Part shown: positions 1 through 11,883 of the stretch, piece by piece
How the letters are laid out: each line of letters begins with the position of its first letter
How positions within the stretch are numbered: position 1 is the stretch's first letter
Notes under the pieces: generated by a model
Told to the model about the DNA's origin: nothing
The model's database searches: none
The model's input: only the letters and a program-made list of their open reading frames with translations
Source of the DNA: Amoebophrya sp. A120
Taxonomy: Eukaryota > Sar > Dinophyceae > Syndiniales > Amoebophryaceae
Assembly: GCA_905178155.1 (NCBI GenBank)
Contig: CAJINV010000006.1
Coordinates: forward strand, 3,329,459 to 3,393,458
Length of the DNA: 64,000 nucleotides
Reading direction: 5' to 3'
Program-made: the position numbers and the translations under genes

Positions 1-129
1 GACGTAACAGAGACGACTTTATTTTATTTGCCGGTTGCAAAATGTTAGTTCACACCGACCAGCCGGAGGGCAGTCGCAATGTTGTCAAACAATAGCGACT
101 GATAAAAACCCGTCGTCGAAAGGACCAAG

Positions 130-3100
130 ATGAGAAGAAAAAGTGATTTTATTCCGAAAATACCGGCGGCGCCCTCTTTCTGCCTGCGTCGTCCCATGCC
201 GTTGCGTATCGTGTTTAAGAGGTGTATGCTGCGGATCTTTCGCGGCCACTTGGGTAGATGCTTCCTTGTTTCTGCTTTTGCAGCATCCACTACTGCTACA
301 GCAAGCACACCAGCACAAACTTCCGTCCCGGAACAAGCCGCACCCAGGTCGACGCGGCCCAAATCTAATTTCTTCCGTAAATTCCCCGACAATGTGAATG
401 GCCTGGAAATTGACGCCGGCGATTCCCTGCAATTCTACGCTAGTGCGGATAGTGAGCTGCTGCGAAGGAAGTTTTTCGGTCGTCACAACGAAGCCACGCC
501 CTCGAAGCCATCGGCGGGACATGCACATGAAGACTATGAATTGCAAAAGTAAAATCGTACTCGTATAAATGCATTACAAATTTCCTCAGCATGAGAAATA
601 AAATTTCTTATGCGGATTTACCTTTAAGAACAAGATTTGTAATGCGTGATTGCTATACAACCTACGAGTACTTTTGCACTGGACAAAGACTGGGAGCCGC
701 TCTGCTACCCGAACGGGATCGACAACCGGCTATCTGGTCCTCCCTCCTGCCGCGCCCTCGTCGTGATCGCGGTCGGCAAATTTTCGGGAAAAATTCCCCG
801 AGGCCCGTACTCATCTTCTCAACCGCATAATCAGGATCGACAAGATGCTGGTGGCGCAGAAGCACGACCAGGAGATGTTAGCTCTTCTTCGTCCCTTTCA
901 ATCAAGACTCCCTTCACGGAACTGGCGATCGCTTTTCCAGCCTGCGCTGTTCACGAAAGCGACGAGAACGGAACCGATTTGGAAAGCAGGGCCACCTTCC
1001 TTCCGAACTGCAACTCGTTCCAATCTTGCCAACCGAAATTTCCTGATTGCGTTTACACCTACCTCTACCGCACGTACGTGAACAGTGAGGAAATCGCGAG
1101 GCACGGGGTTGTATGCATTGCAAAAGTATCGTACTCGTATAAATGCATTACAAATTTCCTCAGCGTGATAAATTAGGTTTGTAATGCGGATTTACCTGAA
1201 GAAAAAATTTTGTGAAGCATGACTGCAATTATACGAGTGCGATACTTTTGCACAGGATAGGGCGAAGTTCTCGGCGTGGATAAGCGGTTTGTGCCGAACG
1301 CGAAGTGGATGCATTGGAATCTGCAACAAGAAGAAGTCGCTGCGGGTTCCCCATCATCTTCATCTGGCGACAGTAAAAAAAATACTTCCCAAGAAGTGGT
1401 CCCCGCACCGGCAACTTCTTCTTCCGCAGCACGGCAAGAAGTACAATTAGAGTCACCACTCAACAGCCAGCTAGATTTTTCTTTCGCCGACGAGTATGCA
1501 GTGCAAAAGTACTATCTTACTCGTATATATAAATGCATATACAGGCTTCCTCATCCTCTTCCTCAACAACATGAGAAATAAAATTTGTAATGCTGATCTA
1601 CCTCAAGAAAAGGATTTGCAATGCCAATGCATGATTATAATACAACGAGTACGATACTTTTGCACAGGATAACGAGTATGGCACGCCGATTTTGAAGGGA
1701 AATGTCGGGATTCAGGGGTTGGCAATGACATCAAGCGGAAGTAAAAATGGTGAGCCACTGACAGGGACAGGTGGCAACATGGCAGGTACTGCAACATCTT
1801 CCCCCACTGCTAGTGCTGCTCCCCCGCCCGACGAGGATTCATACGAAGCGATTTTCAAGAAACAGATGGAGAAGCTCGCGAAAAGCGGACCAAAGCACCA
1901 AATTTTGCCCGTGGTGGGAAAGGTGAAAGAGCAAAAGACCGAAGAAGCAGAAGATCACTTCTCCCGTATGTTCCAGGTGATCAGCACCGAAATTTTACCC
2001 AAAGCGGACAACGACATCAAATTTCAATCGGATTTGGACGCTGGCGTGTTGCTGGAGAATATCGGGCTGAAAATCGAGAAAGCGGTGTTCTACCAGTATT
2101 GTGAGGAAAAATCCCCCCTCCCCATATCGAGAAGGACAACTGCGATGCTGGATTTGCGTACACAAGTCGACTTGTATTGCTAGAAGGCCAAATAAAGACG
2201 CAGCTGTGGCCTGAGTTGTAGGCAATTTGTCATGCTCTTTCCCTGTTCCAGTTGTCTCCTGTCATGCTGAAGATACAAGGCTTTCCCACCCCAGCCAGCA
2301 CTACAGTCGCAGTCCGCATCCTTTGCCTTCTCTAGCATGACAACACGACTTTGTGGTCACAAATCATACTAAGTACACAAATCTCCGCTTTAGTATGGGG
2401 AGGGGGGACTTTTCATTTTGATAACCAGAACATGCAGATGCAGATTCTCCCGCCGTGGAACAGAATCAGCACCGCTACTTTATTTGCGACAACACACAAC
2501 GAGAAGACTGCTGCGACGTTACAGCCGGGTGTAGTGGGAGGTGCAGCAGATGATAAGCGCTCTGATCTTGGTCATGCTGGATCTTCAGCCGCAGGTCGTG
2601 CGAGCAGCGCAGGAAGTGGCAGAAGTATAACTGGGAGAACTACATCAAGTCGAAGCAGGCCAGGCGGCGAAACTACAGGAAGTCGAGAAGGAGGAGCCAA
2701 GAACTATGCAATGTAAATTTCCTGTACATGTACAAAATGCATGACAAATTTCGCTACCTTGCAGAGTCCAACTTGTCATGCTGGACTAGGATTGAAGGCA
2801 AGTTTTGTCATGCAGAGACTGCATTTGTACGTGTACGGGAAATTTACTGTGGATAAGAACACGCAGCACCACATCGGCGTAGTTTCTGATGGAAACCAGC
2901 AGACGCTACATATAAAAGCCTCAGGTTGGAAATACTCAAAGCGAAAATAGTTTGTAATGTAGAAAAGCACTCCAATTGAAGCGCCACTTCTAAGCGGCGC
3001 ATGACAAATTTCCCGGGCACGTAAAGCATATCTGTCATGCTGGTTAACGCAAAGGGGTGCCCTTCTCTCGTGCTAATCAGCACTCCAATCATTAACCCGT

Positions 3101-5243
3101 AGAAGGGCAATACTCGGCCTCCATTGCGTCCTCTGCAATACAGTCTTTTTTGCGTCGCATTTCATGCATCACAAATTATTTCCACTTTGAGAATTTCCAT
3201 TCTGAGGCCTTCATACTACAGCAGCTGAACCCCAGCCCCCGTCGGGGCGGTGATAGTACAGCTGGGATGGGGGATTCGTCTTCCACTGGTCGCAAGAGAA
3301 ACGTGAACGCGAAGGACCTGATCTATGCGGATTTTGAAGACGCAGTGTTCGACGATGATGATGGTGATAACGAGCATATCCTGTGCAAAACTATCGTACT
3401 CGTATGGCAGTCATGCATTGCAAATTTTTTTCTGAAGCTCAAACCGCATTACAGATGCTGAGGAAGTCGAAATTTGTAAAGCATAATTTGTACGAGTACG
3501 ATACTTTTGCAATGCATAGAGCAAGCACAGGAACAACAACCTTGGATGCCGCCACCTCCTCCGCCACCCTCCCGCGGATCTGTACAACATCAAGAACATC
3601 CAGCTACTGCAACGAAGGGTAAGGCAAACGGCAGGGAAAGGCAGAGTGAAGGTCCCCGTGACCTCATCGAGATGTTTGAAGAAAGCATCCAGAAGCAGAA
3701 CGAAGAGATTGACCGGGCTGCGGGTCGGGACAAGGAACACCATGCAAACAAACCAAAGAACAAGAAGCCACCACTAAGCGCGCAGGATAAGAAGAGAAGA
3801 GCCATGCATCACGATGCAGGAGGCAGTGCTGTACCTGTAGCAGGACCACAGAATCACAACCAGCAGGAGGCCGGTCTTGATGTGTCTGGCAGCACGATGG
3901 CCACAAATGACGATCCTGCAAGTATGAATCATGCCCGCACGGGACCATCAACATCCACTGATCCGAACATTATACGCGTCAAAGGGGCGTCCCAACGCGG
4001 GGGGAATGCGAAAAAGGGGAATAGCAGCAACAAAGGAAAGGGAGGGCGTGGATCTTCTTCTTCTAGCAACATCAACCATGAAGTCGACATGATATCCTCT
4101 GTAGATTCTGTGAAATCCGTATCCCACGAAAAAACTGTTTCACTGTGATGATTTTGCAAGATCTGCGTCACAAGTTTGTTACACACGACACTGAACTTTT
4201 GTCATGCGCGCTTCCCAACGGAAAACACGCTTGACAATCCAGTGTCTTGCAGGTGTAGCAAGACAAATAGCTCTGTATTGCATTTTCTGCATCACAAGTT
4301 CACATTGGAGCAGTTTTTTCTTGTGATAATCGCGGCAGTTGGAGTTGGAGGAAGAGATCGCAAGAGAGGAGGCGGAATTGAGCGCAAATATGCTTTGCAA
4401 AAGTATAAATCGTACTACGTTGCACACATTTTTGCATGCGGAACCTTATTTTCACCCAGAAGGAAGAATGAAGCTTCAACTTGTCATGCGGCAGGGGCAG
4501 TTAGGGTATTATTATTAAAAAAAAAGCGGATGATCTGTCTACTTCATGCCAAAATTCTATTTCATGCGATTTCAATATCAGCGAGTGCGTCGAAGAAGAT
4601 TCTACTTTTGCAATTCATAGCGAAGATGAAAGAACAATTCGGCGAAGAGGGTCTGAGTCCGCTTGGCAGGCAGTTTTACCCCCCGATGAAAAGCAAACAG
4701 CAACAAAAAAATCATCGGCAGAGTGGAAAAGGTCGCGGGGATAGAAAAGAAGAGGGAGAAGAAGAAGTAGTAGATCAGCACTTACCGCGACGACACCACA
4801 TCCAAACGGAGGTACCGAAAGTGGAAAGGGTGACCGGGCACGGGGGCGGAACGGAGTACGAGTATGAAGGACCACCAGTAGGATTAGGAACAGGGGATGG
4901 TGCTCGAGAAAATGAAGACCCATACTCGTTCTCTAGTGGAGGTGCTGCAGATGATATCAATGATAATCTAAGTGGTCGGGAACATCTGGATGACAATTAT
5001 GAGAACGACCAAAACTACAGTAGAGAAGCAGGTACTTCTTCTGCATATAGTACACAGAGTGCAACTGTAGATCGCAACAAACCAGTCGGAACGACTGTGT
5101 ACGACAACTCTGGAGCAGACAGTAACATCAAGCAAATTTTACTCACTGCTGACGAGGAGGAAGATCTATTTTCTACTTCTAGGGGCCGCCGCGAGCAGTG
5201 GTCATATCGCCGGCTGCTCTGTGGCTATCGGATGCTGAAATGA
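130..5243 (+). CDS. Large unrecognised low-complexity protein, 10 exons
   Basis: I do not recognise this protein. Removing nine introner elements joins ten exons (130-534, 691-1111, 1265-1494, 1677-2096, 2429-2704, 2861-2910, 3221-3376, 3524-4119, 4334-4388, 4625-5243) into 1,075 residues ending in TGA. The first ATG of the open frame was used; an in-frame ATG at 199 would put a basic then hydrophobic leader (residues LVSAFAAS) closer to the N-terminus, so a targeting signal is possible. The middle has a polyproline run (MPPPPPPPS), Ser/Gly/Gln-rich stretches and a short acidic coiled-coil-like helix (LELEEEIAREEAELSA) created across the 4120 and 4389 introns. The frame stays open across all nine joins, which is the main evidence that it is one gene. 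Confidence 0.72.
535..685 (+). mobile_element. Introner element F1, forward
   Basis: TSD AAGAC/AAGAC. Ends TATGAATTGC and GCACTGGACA. Intron 1 of the 130-5243 gene. F1 is the family with inner terminal repeat TGCAAAAGTATCGTACTCG. Confidence 0.92.
1112..1259 (+). mobile_element. Introner element F1, forward
   Basis: TSD GGTTG/GGGCG (3 of 5). Ends TATGCATTGC and GCACAGGATA. Intron 2 of the 130-5243 gene; frame resumes at GVEVLGVDKRF. Confidence 0.88.
1495..1671 (+). mobile_element. Introner element F1, forward
   Basis: TSD ACGAG/ACGAG. Ends TATGCAGTGC and GCACAGGATA. Intron 3 of the 130-5243 gene. Confidence 0.92.
2097..2423 (+). mobile_element. Introner element F11
   Basis: TSD ACCAG/ACCAG. 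Left end TATTGTGAGGAAAAATCCCC, right end its imperfect complement finishing TTTTGATA. Only member of its family seen here. Intron 4 of the 130-5243 gene. Confidence 0.88.
2705..2855 (+). mobile_element. Introner element F9
   Basis: TSD AGAAC/AGAAC. Terminal repeat TATGCAATGTAAATTTCC with GGAAATTTACTGTGGATA. Intron 5 of the 130-5243 gene. Confidence 0.9.
2911..3215 (+). mobile_element. Introner element F6
   Basis: TSD CTACA/CTACA. Terminal repeat TATAAAAGCCTCAGGTTGG with a right end TCTGAGGCCTTCATA. Intron 6 of the 130-5243 gene; its core is shared with F2 elements. Confidence 0.9.
3377..3518 (+). mobile_element. Introner element F1, reverse
   Basis: TSD GAGCA/GAGCA. Ends swapped relative to forward copies (TATCCTGTGC left, GCAATGCATA right), and the core is inverted. 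Intron 7 of the 130-5243 gene. Confidence 0.92.
4120..4328 (+). mobile_element. Introner element F7
   Basis: TSD ATCCG/ATCGC (3 of 5). Left end TATCCCACGAAAAAACTG, right end CAGTTTTTTCTTGTGATA. Intron 8 of the 130-5243 gene. Confidence 0.85.
4389..4619 (+). mobile_element. Introner element F1, diverged core
   Basis: TSD GCAAA/GCGAA. Ends TATGCTTTGC and GCAATTCATA; longer than typical F1 with a decayed centre. Intron 9 of the 130-5243 gene. Confidence 0.85.
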
Positions 5244-6432
5244 GTATTCGTGCTGTAGTACCATCACCGTGGAAGATTTTGCTCGCTGTTCCGAAGATTC
5301 ATAATTTTTGCTAGTGGTAGACCACGAGAGGGAATAAACTGAATAATAATTTTTCTCCAGTTGTAGTTCCTTTTTGAGAATAAAATTAGAAGTCGGTAGA
5401 AACAGAAAGTTGTGTTTGGAAGTAATTGTGACCCATGTCGTGAACTACAAGACCTTCTCTACGCCGGAAAAAACAGTGCCGCTTGAAAATCATTTTGTAG
5501 TTGTGTGGTGCGTTTCTGTTTGATAACTTGTTACCCTGAGTGAAGAGCTTTTTTACAAACATAGAAAATTATCCCGGAAGCATAGACCGCCAAAGCGAAC
5601 GCATGAGAAGTTGAACAGCTGCAAGAGAGAAATATTCATGCTAGCATATCTACTTACATCTCTATAAATTCATCGCATAAGTATTTGATTAAGTTCGTAA
5701 ACAAGGTGTACATAGTGGCACTGCAGCAAGCGCGTCGCTGTATCATTATACAATTTCACTCATGTGAGGACATTCTCAACATTCATCGTCCTCTGTTTTT
5801 GATCTCTACTGCACGGGGGACACGCTGCCGTGTGCGAGAGGGTGGAGAAAGCGTGCGTCCAGTTTTGAAAATTTAAAAAACATGTTCACCCGGCGTGTGT
5901 GTTTAGCGCGCAACACACGTCGTTGTGCGCCACGTGTAGTTTGTTGTAAAAATAAAGAATCACTTCTGAAGCAAGAAAATATACCGCGGAACTGTGAAGT
6001 ACCTACTTTTACGTGCTTTGATGAAGATGCCGGAGGTGGATGAGCCGTTCCAGAACTACCTTTTTGCTGGCCATCCGCTTACATATTCTTTCACCTCCTA
6101 GGTGGACTTAATATTCCACTGGTGTAGAAGCAGAAGCTGGGACTAGGACAACTACTACAACAGCGACTTTATTTACCGGCGCACCACAAGTGAGGCGGCC
6201 TGGTGTGGTGCTCGTCGGCGGATCTCCCCGCAGCAGATACGGATGTTCGACGCCTTGTTGGCTTCCCGACAACATCAACAAGACCGAAAGAACTTACTTC
6301 TACAAAGTCGTTATCAACGACGTCGTCGTGCACCCGCACCGATACAACTAGAAGGAACGTGGACTACTACACGAAGAAAAGAAGAGCAAAAGAACATCGT
6401 CTTCCGCTGGAGCTGCACCAAGATCAAGAATC
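5244..6432 (+). other. Intergenic region
   Basis: AT-rich spacer between two co-directional genes. It holds the 3' end of the first gene's transcript and the 5' leader of the hydrolase gene. Short open frames show no similarity to anything I recognise, and no introner-element ends are seen. Confidence 0.6.
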
Positions 6433-9400
6433 ATGAGTGGAATGTTCAATTCCCTGTACCAAACCTACCACGGAGCAGTTGACGCGATCATCAGACTATG
6501 GAGCGAAAAAAGTTTGTCACAGTCACTAACTTGCAGGTTTTGCATTACAAATTTTCTCAGCATCACAAAGAACTTTCACTAAACTTTCCTTGTATTGCAG
6601 AAACACTAGGGAAATCCCTAATGAAGTTCGGCTGTGATGCATTTTTACGCATGACAAACAATTTTGTATTGCAAAAATGCGCATGAGTGATCGTGACGAA
6701 CTTTTTTTCTTTGATACAGACCCCCGAGGGATCAGTACACGTTGGATGAGCTCGGGCCAAAAAGATTCCGGAGCGGCACGACCGTCTGGCACAGGAAGGA
6801 CCTCCAACTCTTCAACGAGCGGGGCCACAAACTCCAGTGCTCCCACTACCTTCCGTACAACCTCTGCGAGGGCATTGTGAATTCCGCCGCAGCAGCACGG
6901 GCAACGTCCTCCACCGGTAGTGCGCCTGGTGCTGCGGGAGCAGACACATCTACTGCGAGTAAAAAGCGGCAAGTCGAGCGATGGCCTTGCGTCGTGTACC
7001 TGCACGGGAACTCTTATGGAACTGTCAGGATTGAAATTGACAAATTTGAAAAATGTGTGATGCATAAAACCGATACCAGTTGAAAGCCCAATTCCTAAGC
7101 GGCGCATGACAAATTTCGACGTCATCGAGATCCAGTTTGTCACGCTGTTTAGCAAAGGAAGGCATCCTTTGTCATGCTACTTTAGCAGCTCTATCGCAAA
7201 CCCAAAACAGGCTTACAGTCGGCCTCACTTGCCATCCCTGCAAGAGAAACACTTCATGCCTTGCCATTTATGCATGATAAATTATCTCAACTTTGACGAT
7301 TTCAATCCTGACACTCCCATAACCCTTCTTCCCGATTGGAAGCGATGGGCGCGTTGGAAGTCGTCTTGCCCCTCCCCTGCACGCTGTTTTGCCTAGATTT
7401 TTCCGGAAGCGGACTCTCGGACGGGGACTACGTTTCTCTATGCATTGCAAACGCATCGTACTAGTAGTAAAAATCGCATTACAAATTCGGTCACCGTGAC
7501 AAAGGGATAAATTTGTCATGCTGTTTTTCCTTGGGATGGAAATTTGTGATGCATGATTGCGATTACTACGAGTGCCATACTTTTGCACAGGATATTCTCT
7601 GGGGTACTTTGAAAAGGAAGACTTGAAAATCGTGATCCAGTATTTGCGAAGCACAGGCTACATCGGCAGCATTGGCTTGTGGGGAAGATCGATGGGCGCG
7701 GTCACGGCTCTGCTTCACGCGGATCGGGATCACTCGCTGGCGTGTCTGGTAAGTGTATTTTTTGTTGTGATGGTGGAATTCCGTCTTGCAAGAACTACAC
7801 AACTGATGCAGTTTGTCATGCACAGTACCAGTGTGAGTACCTCCTGCAGGCACGACCTGAGTTGTTGATTCAATTATCCCACGTGTGTCAACAAAGGTAC
7901 TCGACTCCCCCTTCACCCGGCTCCGGACGCTTTGCCAAGAGTTAGTGGAAAACGGGGAGTATCTTGGGCTAAAAGCCGGCATGCTCACGACCATGATTGT
8001 CGACGGTGTTATCCAGGAAAAAACACCCATCCCCATCAATTTTTTGCATGACAAACACTGCAGCTTATGCATGTTTTGCATGACATCAAATTGGATGAGT
8101 ATGGGTGTTTTTTTCCTGGATAGGTGTTCTCCACTTCCTCCGTGGGACCGTCAAAGAGCGCGCCGGGCTATGCAAAGCGAAAGTATAAACTGTATTGGTG
8201 TGAAATAGCATTACAAATTCATTTTTTTTCTAGCAGGAGATGGAGGTGGATTTTCTGATGCTGAGGTATACTTAGTTAAAGAGCGAGATTTGTCATGCAG
8301 TGTTCCCATTACTATTTACGATTTATACTTTTGCAATGCATACGGGTTTGAAATCGACGATTTGCAGCCGATCGAAAACGTCTCGAAGTCCTTTGTCCCG
8401 GCATTCTTTCTCGCGGTATCCTGTGCAAAAGTATCGTACTAGTAGGAATCGCATCACAAATTGGCTCAGCATTACAAATTAAATTTGTAATGCGGATTTC
8501 CCTTAACATCTAGATTTGTAATGCATGGTTGCGATAACTACGAGTGCGATACTTTTGCACAGGATACGCGGGCGCAGACGACAACTTCATCTCCCCAAAC
8601 CACAGCCAGCAACTTTACGATTTGTATTATTTGGAGTTTTGTTTATAAAGATTTTGTCATGCAGTTTGTCCCATGACATGGGCGATTTTCGTTTTCCTCG
8701 TGAAGGAGCCTCGCATGACAAACTCAGCAATCTTCGCATGCTTCTACAGGTATGCCGGCGAAGACAAATACTACCATGTGGTCGAGGGTGCGGACCACAA
8801 TAGCCCCAGGCCGAGGGACGTGTATCCTGTTCAAAAACGTCACCACCCCGATTTTTTCATGCAGATTTGCAATTACAGGAACGCTTGTAATGCGCCTCCC
8901 CAAGTGAGGCACAACTTTCCGTCGTGTTTTGGCATTTGTGATGCTGGAAACAGGAGAATGGGATTGATTTGTGATGCGGGTGCCTTTGCTAACCTTCACT
9001 ACAATAGAGAGACGAGAAACTTGTCTTGCTTGATTGCCAAAACTTCGTGAGCTGTGTTGCAGACTATCCTGCCTGACTCTGGGGCGGGGGCGACGTTTTT
9101 ACACACGATAACGTGCAAAAGAAGATCACGAATTTTCTGCGGGACGCACTGCAGGACCCGGAGACCCGGAACATGATTAGGATGGTGGATTTATCACAGG
9201 AAAAAGCGTATAAATGTAATTAACGGAGTTTCTGATGCAATAGCAATGGCGCACGCAGAGCCACTTCGTGTTGTAAATTTGTATTGCTTGTTAACATGCA
9301 CGTTGGTCCATTTTTTCATTTTTCATGCATGGGTGGCATCTCCGAAAAAAAACCGTTAATGTGAACTACACTTTTTTGGCGGATAGAACTGGGAGGAAAT

Positions 9401-11883
9401 TGTAACGGACGCGGCCTTTCCCTTCCTCGTCCCACCACAGGAGCAGCAAGGTGGTTCCATTTCTTCAAACGGAGCAAATGTGAAATTCAATCAGCAGCCA
9501 AGCAAGTCTATCAACTGCAAATATGTCTGGGTCTGGGAGATTGCGAGACTTGTCATGCCGGTCTGACATGACTGTGAGCTCTGTATTGCGCGCCCGCGAA
9601 GAGGTCCTCTCTTCTGTCATGCAAAAACGCAGCTTTTCATGCGTAGTACGCAACTCTAAACCACGGAAAAACTTGTCATGCTGTGGAGCGCATTGCAGTG
9701 TGCTTACTATTCCCTTCCTTGCATCACAAGGCTCCAGACCCGGACATGTTTGCATTTGATAAAGTTTTTACAGCAAAATAACGGCGGATCGTCAGACGGA
9801 GCCACTATTTCCGGCGCCCAGGTCGAAATGCCGCCGGGGTTTCGGTATGAATTGCAAAAGTAACGTACTAGCATGAATTCAAATTGCAGCAATACAAAAT
9901 GGCTCAGCATTAATGCAGATTTGCCTTAGGAACTAGATTTGTAATACATAAAATGCATTTGATACGACGAGTGCGATACTTTTGCACAGTATATTCGGGA
10001 GGTGGAATCGCGATCCCGGCCGGGGACGACGGTGTACGAGGATATTGAAACCAAAAGAAGGTATATCCATTGCAAATATCGATCTGGGTCTGCTGGAAAC
10101 TTGTGATGCTGGGTGGCGTATCATGAGGAGGCCACAAGTGCTGGCTCAGCATGACAAGTTTCTGAGCTTCTAGGTGTTGCCTACGTATTCTGCATGACAG
10201 GCTGCGTTTATTTTTCTGCATAACAAAAAATAAATGGAGCGCTTCGGGAACGTGCATGACAGATTTAAGAGTCATGCCAGACAAGCATGATAAACATGCA
10301 AACTCTTCCAGACGCGGACATATTTGCATTTGATAAGTTACGGCTCCATGCAGCAAGCCTGGCGGGCCTACATTATGAAAGCCTCAGAATGGAAATTCTC
10401 CAAGTGGAAATAATTTGTGATGCATGAAATGCGACACCAAAAAGACTGCATTGCAGAGAACGCAATGGAGGCCGACTATTGTGCTTCTACGGGTTCATAA
10501 TTGGGCTGCTGAGTAGCACGAGAGAAGGGCACCCCTTTGCCTAACTAGCATGACAGACACGTCGTTTTGAGTGCCCGGGAAATTTGTCATGCGCCGACTA
10601 GAAATGGTGCTTCAACTGGACGAGTCTTTTTTTTGGATTACAAATTATTTTCACTTTGAGGATTTCCAACCTGAGGCTTTCATATACGTGCTAAAGGACG
10701 GAGTCACCGGCTCGCCGTTGACGCAACAGCGAGGTAGTTCGGGACCCGTCGGAGCAGGCAGCGTCGGTGCGACCACGACCGTTGAGAATCCTCTGAACAT
10801 GATCGCCGGATCCAGCGGAAGCCCTGGTGCGAACGGACACGCTGGGACGACAGTACCAGCACCAGCCGCAGCTCCACACCAGTTGCAATCTGGCGGCGCA
10901 ACGAGTAGCACTAGTAGCGCGGCTGCAGGACCACAAGGGGGTACTAGCACAGAACCACAAGTAGATCACGCCGCAGTAGTTTTGGACACCCTTCCCCAAG
11001 CGAGGCCCGGGGGCTACCGCCGGCCACTCGCAGCGAACGACGTAAACGTCGTGAACAAGCAAAATGCAGAAACAACCGGGCCAGAAACTACTGCTGCGAC
11101 CAGAGTTTCCAACCAGAGCTCAGGTTTACCGGAACGAGGGATACATAAGCAGGACTCAGTAAACACAACAGGCTCGGTAAACCTCTTCCCAAACACAGGG
11201 ATAAGCGCCAGCAACTTCCTATCAATTGCAAAAGTATCGCACTCTTATAAATGCATTACAAATTTTCTCAGCATGAGAATCTGTAATGCGGATTTTCCTG
11301 AAGAAAAAGATTTGTAACGCAACAAGACTTGCATTTATACGAATCCGATACTTTTGCACAGGATACTTCCAACAAAGTTCTTCCTCCGAAGACGACGACA
11401 ACAGCGGGCAGAATTACCAGCTACGCATTACAGAAGTATCGTCTTCGTATAAAAACGCGCATGACAAATTTCTTCTGAAGGAAAACGGCAGTTTGTCATG
11501 AAGATTGAGCCATGGAAGAGCAAGTGTAGATCTGTCATGCAAAACAGCCATTTCATCGACCAGTCCGATACTTTTGCATTGTATACCAGCAGATGCTCGA
11601 CAACCTTCCCTCCGTTGAGGAACTGTCCGCCCAAATGGCGATGTACCATGCGGGACCGCAGGAATTATCGAGCAGCTGGTCGGTCGTTGAGCTGAAGGAG
11701 CTGGGCTTTCCGGAACAGAGCTGCGAGGAAGCAAAAGCAAATGGCCTGTCTTTTGAGGAAGCTGTGGAGTACTGCGTTTCCCGGAGCAGTGTGGTAGCGA
11801 ACGGCGGGGGAGCAGGGGGAGCGGAGGGGGAGTTTGACCTTGGGGAGGTAGAAAGAGGCAGCGGACGGGACTCGGTCACGTGA
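6433..11883 (+). CDS. ABHD17-like alpha/beta hydrolase with C-terminal UBA-like segment
   Basis: Seventeen exons (14 introner elements plus GT-AG introns 7749-7896 and 8624-8749) give 736 residues. The hydrolase core runs from about residue 20 to 330: start MSGMFNSLYQTYHGAV, oxyanion region HGNSSSRLEA, FSGSGLSDGDYVSLGYF, nucleophile elbow WGRSMG (Ser about 187), VLDSPF, acid in GADDNF (Asp about 284) and catalytic His in GADHNSPRP (about 314). This order is that of ABHD17/FAM108-type serine hydrolases; known animal members are depalmitoylases, so the substrate here is inferred. The N-terminal Cys cluster of animal ABHD17 is not seen. After the core comes about 340 residues of disordered Ser/Gly/Thr-rich tail and then LKELGFPEQSCEEAKANGL with FEEAVEYC (about 672-706), which resembles a UBA domain. 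Exons: 6433-6496, 6722-7014, 7327-7438, 7600-7748, 7897-8009, 8128-8168, 8348-8416, 8572-8623, 8750-8822, 9116-9191, 9391-9508, 9767-9845, 9999-10063, 10341-10373, 10690-11219, 11371-11421, 11591-11883. Confidence 0.93.
6497..6716 (+). mobile_element. Introner element F7
   Basis: TSD CAGAC/CAGAC. Left end TATGGAGCGAAAAAAGTTTG, right end CTTTTTTTCTTTGATA. Hydrolase intron 1; removal gives AIIRPPRDQYTLDELG as expected for ABHD17 proteins. Confidence 0.92.
7015..7321 (+). mobile_element. Introner element F2
   Basis: TSD ACTCT/ACCCT. Terminal repeat TATGGAACTGTCAGGATTG with CCTGACACTCCCATA. It interrupts the hydrolase HGNSSSRLE motif. Confidence 0.92.
7439..7594 (+). mobile_element. Introner element F1, forward
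   Basis: TSD TTCTC/TTCTC. Ends TATGCATTGC and GCACAGGATA. Removal restores GDYVSLGYFEKED in the hydrolase. Confidence 0.95.
8010..8122 (+). mobile_element. Introner element F3
   Basis: TSD GGTGT/GGTGT. A 113-bp hairpin with TATCCAGGAAAAAACACCC left and its complement right. Hydrolase intron; restores VDGVLHFLRGTVK. Confidence 0.93.
8169..8342 (+). mobile_element. Introner element F1, diverged core
   Basis: TSD CGGGC/CGGGT. Ends TATGCAAAGC and GCAATGCATA. Hydrolase intron. Confidence 0.9.
8417..8566 (+). mobile_element. Introner element F1, forward
   Basis: TSD CGCGG/CGCGG. Perfectly matched ends TATCCTGTGC and GCACAGGATA. Removal gives FFLAGADDNF, the hydrolase catalytic-acid motif. Confidence 0.95.
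8823..9110 (+). mobile_element. Introner element F4
   Basis: TSD ACGTG/ACGTG. Left end TATCCTGTTCAAAAACGTC, right end GACGTTTTTACACACGATA. Hydrolase intron. Confidence 0.92.
9192..9385 (+). mobile_element. Introner element F8
   Basis: TSD GGATT/GAACT (3 of 5). Left end TATCACAGGAAAAAGCG, right end CTTTTTTGGCGGATA. Hydrolase intron; frame resumes at DWEEIVTDAAF. Confidence 0.85.
9509..9761 (+). mobile_element. Introner element F5
   Basis: TSD AAGTC/AAGTT. Ends TATCAACTGC and GCATTTGATA. F5 has inner terminal repeat AAATATGTCTGGGTCTGGAA. Hydrolase tail intron; core of the 10064/40204 subtype. Confidence 0.9.
9846..9993 (+). mobile_element. Introner element F1, forward
   Basis: TSD TTCGG/TTCGG. 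Ends TATGAATTGC and GCACAGTATA. Hydrolase tail intron. Confidence 0.93.
10064..10335 (+). mobile_element. Introner element F5, reverse of the 40204 type
   Basis: TSD AGGTA/AGTTA. Ends TATCCATTGC and GCATTTGATA. Hydrolase tail intron. Confidence 0.9.
10374..10684 (+). mobile_element. Introner element F6, reverse of 2911
   Basis: TSD TACAT/TACGT. Terminal repeat TATGAAAGCCTCAGAATGG; its core reads in the opposite direction to the 2911 element. Hydrolase tail intron. Confidence 0.9.
11220..11365 (+). mobile_element. Introner element F1, forward
   Basis: TSD CTTCC/CTTCC. Ends TATCAATTGC and GCACAGGATA. Hydrolase tail intron. Confidence 0.93.
11422..11585 (+). mobile_element. Introner element F1, reverse
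   Basis: TSD CCAGC/CCAGC. Ends TACGCATTAC and GCATTGTATA. Last hydrolase intron, upstream of the UBA-like exon. Confidence 0.92.
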
